The notes under the pieces were generated by a model. That model was not told the origin of the DNA. It saw only the letters and a program-made list of their open reading frames with translations, and did not search any database. Both the position numbers and the translations under genes were made by a program. DNA of 64,000 bases, taken from assembly GCF_011089885.1 (NCBI RefSeq), contig NZ_JAANBD010000028.1, positions 1 through 64,000 of the forward strand. The letters run 5' to 3'. Shown one piece after another: positions 59,268-64,000 of the stretch (position 1 is its first letter; the number at the start of each line of letters is the position of its first letter). Origin of the DNA: Thioalkalivibrio sp. XN279. Lineage in GTDB: Bacteria > Pseudomonadota > Gammaproteobacteria > Steroidobacterales > XN24.

Positions 59268-61649
59268 TCAGAAGGCCGAGCCCACGGTGAACTGGAAGCT
59301 TTCCGTCCGGTCGCCCGGCTCGTCGTTGATCGGGAAAGCGTAACTGAACCTGAACAGCCCCAGCGGCGCCAGCCATTGCACGGATACGCCCGTGGAATAG
59401 CGCATGTTGGAGAAGTCGAAGGTGTTGTCGATCGGCTCTCCGGTCACCCGGTCAAAGAACGGCGTCGTGTCGGTGGAGAATATATTACCGGCGTCGAAGA
59501 ACAAACTTAAACGCGTGGTATTGCCGACCTCGCCCGGCAGGGGGAACACCATCTCGACTTGCGAACTGACTTCGAGGTTGCCACCGAAGGGATTCTGGTT
59601 GGTGTCGCGCGGGCCGAGCCAGCCTTCGCGGAAGCCGCGCACCGAGCCGGGGCCGCCGCCGAAATAGCGCCGGAAGGGCGGGATTTCAGTGGTATCCCCG
59701 AGGGCCTCCGCGTAGGCCACTTCGCCGTTCCACTCGAGGAAGGTCGGACCGATGAAGGGGAAGTACTGCAATGCGTCCAGCCGGACCGTGTAGTACTCCA
59801 CCGAGCTGCCGGGGACGGTGTAGTTCAGCGAGATGCGATGACGCGCCCCGCGATCGGCGAAGAACACGCGGTTGCGTGTGTCGTAGATCCAGCCCAGCAC
59901 CAGCTCATAGGACTGGAACTGCGTCTCGAACAAGGTGCCGCCGCTGACGTCCCGCTCCCTGGAGTCGCCATTCAGCTGCACCCAGCGCAGGGACTGGAAG
60001 GGACTGGAGGCGTTGGTCAGGAGGCGCGAGTCATAAAGCTGCATGCCGAAGCGCAGGCGCGTGTACTCCGAGATGGGGTAGCCGTACTCGAGACCGAGCG
60101 ACGCCGTCTTGGTGCCGAACTCGGACGCGCCGGAGACGAACTGCGTGATGTCGCGGTAGGATGCGGACACGGTGCGCGAGACGCCGTCGGGCGTCACGTA
60201 GGGATCGGTGTGCAGGAAGCTGTACACGGTCGAGAAGCGGCCGGTGTTGAGGTCCGCCTCGATGCGATTGCCGGTGCCGAGAAAGTTCGTGTGCACGAAA
60301 TTGGCGTTGAAAATGACGCCCTGCAGGCCCGAGTAACCGATGCCGCCGCCGAAGCTGCCCGGCAGTCCCTCCTTGACCGCGAACTCGACGTCCACGAGGT
60401 CGTCGCTGCCGGCCACGGGATAGGTCTCGCGCTGCACGTCCTCGAGGTACGGCAGGCGACGCAGGCGCTGCTCGGAACGCTCCAGGGCGCGGTTGGACAG
60501 GTACGCGCCCTCCAGCTGCCGCATCTCGCGACGCAGCACCTCGTCGTTGGTCGAACTGGTGCCGGCGAAACTGATGCGCCGCACGTAGGCCCGCTTGCCC
60601 GGCTCGATGTAGAACGTGACCGAGACCTCGTTGGTCCCCGGCGTGACGGTCGGCACCGGGTCGACGCGGGCAAAGGCAAACCCGTCCTCGCCGAGACGGA
60701 AGGTCATGAGCTCCGCGGTCTGGGTGAGCTGGCGCCGGGAGAACGTGTCGCCGGGCTTGGTCAGTATCAGGGCGCGGAGCTGCTCCTCCGGTACCGCCGT
60801 CTTGCCGGCGATCCTGACCTCCGAGATGCGATGCGGCTCGCCCTCGGTGACGTTGATGGTGATGAAGATGTCCTGGCGGTCGGGCGAAATCTGGACCTGC
60901 GTGGAATCGACCTCGAAATTGGCGTAGCCGCGGTCCATGTAGAAAGACTGCAGCGTCTCCAGGTCGCCCACCAGCGACTCGCGCGCGTAGCGGTCGTCCT
61001 GGCGATACCAGGACAGCCAGTTGCGCGTGCGCAGCTGGAATTCATCCAGCAGCTCATCGTCGCTGAAGACCTCGTTGCCGACGATCGCCACCTGGCGGAT
61101 GCGCGCACGCTCCCCTTCCTGGATGTTGATGCTGATGTCGACCGTGTTCTCGGCCTCGTTCTCGACCACCTGCGTGTCGATGATCACGCCGTACTTGCCG
61201 CGGCTGTAGTACTGGTCGGTCATGAAGCGCTCGACCTCGTCCAGCACCGGCCGGTCGAAAGTGCGCCCGCGCGCGAGGCCGACGCCTTGCAGCGACTCCT
61301 CCAGGTCCTCGGTCTTGATGTCCTTGTTGCCGCTGATGGTGAGACGGCGGATGGAGGGGCGCTCGCGCACCGCGATCACCAGCGTGTCGCCGTCGCGACG
61401 GAACTCGACGTCGGAAAACAGCCCGGTGCCGAACACGGCACGGATCGCCTCCTGCACGCGCGCGCTGTCGATCCGGTCCCCGATGCTGATGGGCAGGTAA
61501 TTGAACACCGTGCCTTCGGCGATGCGCTGCAGTCCCTCGACGCGCATGTCGCGCACCGTGAATGCCTCGCTGTCCTGCGCCGCCGCGCCGCCGGTCCATC
61601 CCAGCACCAGCAGGCACGCCAACAGCCCTGTCCGCAAGAGTTGCTTCAC
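59268..61649 (-). CDS. bamA: Outer-membrane protein assembly factor BamA
   Basis: Omp85 beta-barrel that inserts outer-membrane proteins, 793 aa. The GTG at 61649 is chosen because GAGG stands 5 nt before it and the signal peptide follows (LLRTGLLACLLVLGWTGGAAAQ). Five POTRA domains (about 25-425) begin at FTVRDMRVEGLQRIAEGTVF. The barrel contains the conserved loop-6 motif in GSVRGFREGWLGPRD and ends LFRFSYAFPINDEPGDRTESFQFTVGSAF, with a terminal phenylalanine. A TTG at 61670 would overlap rseP. It lies 7 bp after rseP. Confidence 0.96.
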   Translation of the reverse strand: MKQLLRTGLLACLLVLGWTGGAAAQDSEAFTVRDMRVEGLQRIAEGTVFNYLPISIGDRIDSARVQEAIRAVFGTGLFSDVEFRRDGDTLVIAVRERPSIRRLTISGNKDIKTEDLEESLQGVGLARGRTFDRPVLDEVERFMTDQYYSRGKYGVIIDTQVVENEAENTVDISINIQEGERARIRQVAIVGNEVFSDDELLDEFQLRTRNWLSWYRQDDRYARESLVGDLETLQSFYMDRGYANFEVDSTQVQISPDRQDIFITINVTEGEPHRISEVRIAGKTAVPEEQLRALILTKPGDTFSRRQLTQTAELMTFRLGEDGFAFARVDPVPTVTPGTNEVSVTFYIEPGKRAYVRRISFAGTSSTNDEVLRREMRQLEGAYLSNRALERSEQRLRRLPYLEDVQRETYPVAGSDDLVDVEFAVKEGLPGSFGGGIGYSGLQGVIFNANFVHTNFLGTGNRIEADLNTGRFSTVYSFLHTDPYVTPDGVSRTVSASYRDITQFVSGASEFGTKTASLGLEYGYPISEYTRLRFGMQLYDSRLLTNASSPFQSLRWVQLNGDSRERDVSGGTLFETQFQSYELVLGWIYDTRNRVFFADRGARHRISLNYTVPGSSVEYYTVRLDALQYFPFIGPTFLEWNGEVAYAEALGDTTEIPPFRRYFGGGPGSVRGFREGWLGPRDTNQNPFGGNLEVSSQVEMVFPLPGEVGNTTRLSLFFDAGNIFSTDTTPFFDRVTGEPIDNTFDFSNMRYSTGVSVQWLAPLGLFRFSYAFPINDEPGDRTESFQFTVGSAF

Positions 61650-61656
61650 TGTCACC

Positions 61657-63024
61657 TCAGCCGGCAGCAATGCGCGCGATGTCGTTGTAAAAGGCGAATG
61701 TCATCAGCATCAGCAGCAGCGCGATGCCCACCTGCTGGCCCACCAGCTGGGCGCGCTCCGACACCGGGCTGCCCTTGGCGAGCTCGATGCACTGGTAGAC
61801 GATCTGGCCGCCGTCCAGCATGGGGATGGGCAGCAGGTTGATGATGCCGAGACTGATGCTGACGATGGCCAGGAAGCTGGCGAAGGCCGTGAGCCCTGCC
61901 GCCGCGGTGAAGCCGGCGGCCTGGGCGATATTGATCGGCCCGCTGATGTTTTTCACCGACACCTGTCCCATCACCATCCGCGCCATCATGGTCACGGTGA
62001 GCGCGGACATGCGCCAGGTCTCACCCATCGCCTTGCCGACCGCAGCCACCGGACCGTAGCGCTGCTCGGTGCGTACCGGGTCCCAAAGCTCAGGCGTCAC
62101 TTGCGGACCCGCGCCGATGCGGCCGACCTGCTGCCCTTCCTCGTCCGCGGCGCCGATGAACAGCTCGACCCGCTGCGGCTGCCCGTCGCGCTCGATGAGC
62201 AGGGCCACGGTTTCGCCGGGGCGCTCGCGCACGAAGGTCACCCAGCCGGCCCAGTCCTCGATCGGCTCGCCGGCGGCACTGACCACCCGGTCGCCGCCCT
62301 GCAGGCCCGAAGCGGCCGCGGTCCCTTCCGGCAAGAGCTCACCGATCACGGCAGGAATGCGCGGGCGCCACGGCGCCAGTCCGAGCTCCGGGAACATGGC
62401 CCCGGGCTCGGTCAAGGCTTGCGTGTCGCCCGCGTAGACCAGGCGCGCCTCGCGCTGCAGCCCGCTCTCGTCCTCGACCAGCAGGGTCGCACGTCCGCCC
62501 GGCACCATCGCCCCGAGCAGCTCCAACTGCGCGTCCATGAGCGTTGCCGTCACCACGTCGTCCACGGCCACGATGCGGTCGCCCTGCTCCAGCCCGGCCT
62601 CGGCTGCCGGCGAGCCCGGCGTGATCTCGCCGACCACCGGCTGCACCGCGGGCACGCCGGCGACGAACATAGCCCAGTAGGCCACGATGGCGAAAAGAAA
62701 ATTGAAGGCCGGCCCGGCGAACAGCACGGCGATGCGCCGCTGCGGCGACTGGCGGTTGAAACAGCGCGGCAGGTCCTCGGGCGCCACCCCACCCTCGCGC
62801 TCGTCGAGCATCTTCACGTAGCCGCCCAGCGGGATGGCGGAGATCCAGTACTCCGTGCCGTCGCGCCCGGTGCGTTGCCACAGCGCATTGCCGAAACCGA
62901 TGGAAAAGCGCAATACCTTGATGCCGAGCCGGCGCGCCACCCAGAAATGGCCGAACTCGTGCACCGCAACCAGCACGCTGATCGCGACCACGAAGGCCAG
63001 CACTGATGTGAGTATTTCGCTCAA
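61657..63024 (-). CDS. rseP: Site-2 intramembrane protease RseP
   Basis: Zinc metalloprotease that cuts RseA in the membrane and releases sigma-E, 455 aa. The active site is VAVHEFGHFWVARRLG (H22, E23, H26), with the third ligand in LLPIPMLDGGQIVYQC. Two periplasmic PDZ domains lie between, seen as VGEITPGSPAAEAGLEQGDRIVAVD and IGELLPEGTAAASGLQGGDRVVSA. Its target rseA is encoded at 24269-24865 in this window. It is followed by bamA, itself a sigma-E-controlled gene in relatives. Confidence 0.97.
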   Translation of the reverse strand: MSEILTSVLAFVVAISVLVAVHEFGHFWVARRLGIKVLRFSIGFGNALWQRTGRDGTEYWISAIPLGGYVKMLDEREGGVAPEDLPRCFNRQSPQRRIAVLFAGPAFNFLFAIVAYWAMFVAGVPAVQPVVGEITPGSPAAEAGLEQGDRIVAVDDVVTATLMDAQLELLGAMVPGGRATLLVEDESGLQREARLVYAGDTQALTEPGAMFPELGLAPWRPRIPAVIGELLPEGTAAASGLQGGDRVVSAAGEPIEDWAGWVTFVRERPGETVALLIERDGQPQRVELFIGAADEEGQQVGRIGAGPQVTPELWDPVRTEQRYGPVAAVGKAMGETWRMSALTVTMMARMVMGQVSVKNISGPINIAQAAGFTAAAGLTAFASFLAIVSISLGIINLLPIPMLDGGQIVYQCIELAKGSPVSERAQLVGQQVGIALLLMLMTFAFYNDIARIAAG

Positions 63025-63077
63025 CTTGTCGTCCGGTTCACCAAGAGGATCCCGCCGCGTCGCTGCCGCGGGAAGGT

Positions 63078-64000
63078 TTAGAGTGCCAAAGTCCTGATTT
63101 TCTCCGCGGCCGCATCCCGGCTGTGCACATCCAGCGCGAGGATGGAATCGAGGTCGCGCGGCTCAGGCCCGGCATATTGTGCCAGAACCGACTCGATCAC
63201 CGCGGCAATGTCGGTAAAGCCGATGCGCCCCTCAAGGAATGCGGCCACCGCGACCTCGTTGGCCGCGTTCAGCGCCACCGGTGCGCCGGCGTCGCCCGCG
63301 GCGGCCTGCATGGCCAGCGCGAGACACGGGAAACGTACCGGATCCGCCGGGCGGAAACTGAGCTGGCCGCGCGCCGCCAGGTCCAGTGGCGCGACGCCGG
63401 AGTGGATGCGCTCCGGCCAGGCCAGGGCGTGGGCGATGGGCGTGCGCATGTCGGGATTGCCCAGCTGGGCGAGGACCGAGCCGTCGCGGTACTCGACCAG
63501 CGAGTGGATGATGCTCTCCGGGTGCACCACCACCTCGACACGCTCCACGCCGACGCCGAACAGGCGGCAGGCCTCGATGATCTCCAGCCCCTTGTTCATC
63601 ATCGTGGCCGAGTCCACCGAGATCTTGCGGCCCATCTCCCAGTTGGGATGGGCGCAGGCCTGCTCGGGCGTAACGGCGGCGAGCGCCTCCAGCGGGGTGT
63701 CGAGGAATGGCCCGCCCGAGGCGGTCAGCAGCAGCCGCGTGACGCCGGCCGCGTCGGGGTCCGCGTCGCCACTCGGCGGCAGGCACTGGAACAGCGCGTT
63801 GTGCTCGCTGTCGATGGGCACCAGCTCGCCCCCGGACTCGGCCAGCGCCGCCCGCAGCAGCCCGCCCGCCATCACCACCGCCTCCTTGTTCGCCAGCAGC
63901 ACGCGCTTGCCGGCACGGGCCGCGGCCAGCGTCGGCAGCAAGCCCGCGGCGCCGACGATGGCGGCCATGACAAACTCCACGTCGGGCCGGGACGCGGCCT
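63078..64000 (-). CDS. dxr: 1-deoxy-D-xylulose 5-phosphate reductoisomerase, C-terminal part (cut by window edge)
   Basis: Second step of the MEP pathway (NADPH-dependent rearrangement to MEP). Some 306 codons are present and the frame is open to base 64000, so the N-terminal NADPH-binding start is missing. Seen are [34 protein letters not shown] with metal and substrate ligands, [45 protein letters not shown] and [13 protein letters not shown]. dxr directly upstream of rseP, with no cdsA between, resembles the pseudomonad order. Confidence 0.96.
   Translation of the reverse strand, partial: AASRPDVEFVMAAIVGAAGLLPTLAAARAGKRVLLANKEAVVMAGGLLRAALAESGGELVPIDSEHNALFQCLPPSGDADPDAAGVTRLLLTASGGPFLDTPLEALAAVTPEQACAHPNWEMGRKISVDSATMMNKGLEIIEACRLFGVGVERVEVVVHPESIIHSLVEYRDGSVLAQLGNPDMRTPIAHALAWPERIHSGVAPLDLAARGQLSFRPADPVRFPCLALAMQAAAGDAGAPVALNAANEVAVAAFLEGRIGFTDIAAVIESVLAQYAGPEPRDLDSILALDVHSRDAAAEKIRTLAL

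Overview
The window is 64 kb of dense, GC-rich housekeeping chromosome from a gammaproteobacterium. Nearly every block is a classic gammaproteobacterial cluster: rpoE-rseABC-lepA-lepB-rnc-era-recO-pdxJ-acpS, sdhCDAB with sdhE and cptA, nlpD-rpoS with pcm and surE, and dxr-rseP-bamA-skp-lpxD-fabZ-lpxA-lpxB-rnhB-dnaE-accA. The recJ / RpfE-like / prfB / lysS neighbourhood recalls xanthomonads, and the order dxr-rseP-bamA without cdsA between dxr and rseP recalls pseudomonads. A deep-branching Chromatiales- or Xanthomonadales-like lineage is plausible, but sequence alone does not settle the genus. I see no rRNA, tRNA, CRISPR array, prophage, transposase or plasmid gene.

Layout. 1-4505: the 5' part of comEC (cut by the window edge), a divergent DUF2062 membrane gene, and a LolE/C-LolC-LolD lipoprotein-sorting ABC transporter. 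4611-10039 (+): a small periplasmic protein, an N-carbamoylputrescine amidase, mfd and csiV. 10998-9973 and everything up to 29829 is almost continuously on the minus strand. In order of increasing coordinate it holds a PAS/degenerate-GGDEF protein, methylthioinosine phosphorylase, hpt, nagZ, a cytosolic-type YkuD enzyme, rlmD, a PolB-like exonuclease, acpS, pdxJ, recO, era, rnc, a DUF4845 gene, lepB, lepA, a glutaredoxin-like gene, rseC-rseB-rseA-rpoE, cptA-sdhE, sdhBADC and an SDHAF4 homologue. 29927-30760 (+) is ygfZ. 31269-36631 (-) is lysS, prfB (with its programmed frameshift), recJ and an RpfE-like gene. 36644-37015 (+) is a Mth938-fold gene. 37052-40857 (-) is rpoS, nlpD, a YqaA/DedA protein, pcm and surE. 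40922-41443 (+) is smr. 41811-64000 (-) is truD, ispF, ispD, ftsB, eno, kdsA, pyrG, tilS, accA, dnaE, rnhB, lpxB, lpxA, fabZ, lpxD, skp, bamA, rseP and the 3' part of dxr.

The genes form a few functional themes. Envelope biogenesis is represented by Lol transport, the BAM pore with its chaperone Skp, lipid A synthesis, signal peptidase, and the sigma-E circuit with RseP as its intramembrane protease. Other themes are succinate dehydrogenase and its maturation factors, isoprenoid (MEP) synthesis, muropeptide and purine salvage, and stationary phase. Genes are packed tightly: well over a dozen junctions are 4-bp ATGA/GTGA/TTGA overlaps.

The most unusual feature is in the only three gaps longer than 300 bp (30761-31268, 41444-41810, 49572-50074). 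Each contains a pair of related, self-palindromic elements in inverted orientation. In the first two gaps the loops and/or flanks are conserved between the two copies, while the stem sequences differ with compensating changes. That pattern points to selection on a folded structure. In both gaps each copy sits just behind the stop codon of the gene it follows, in sense orientation. These elements deserve the closest follow-up.
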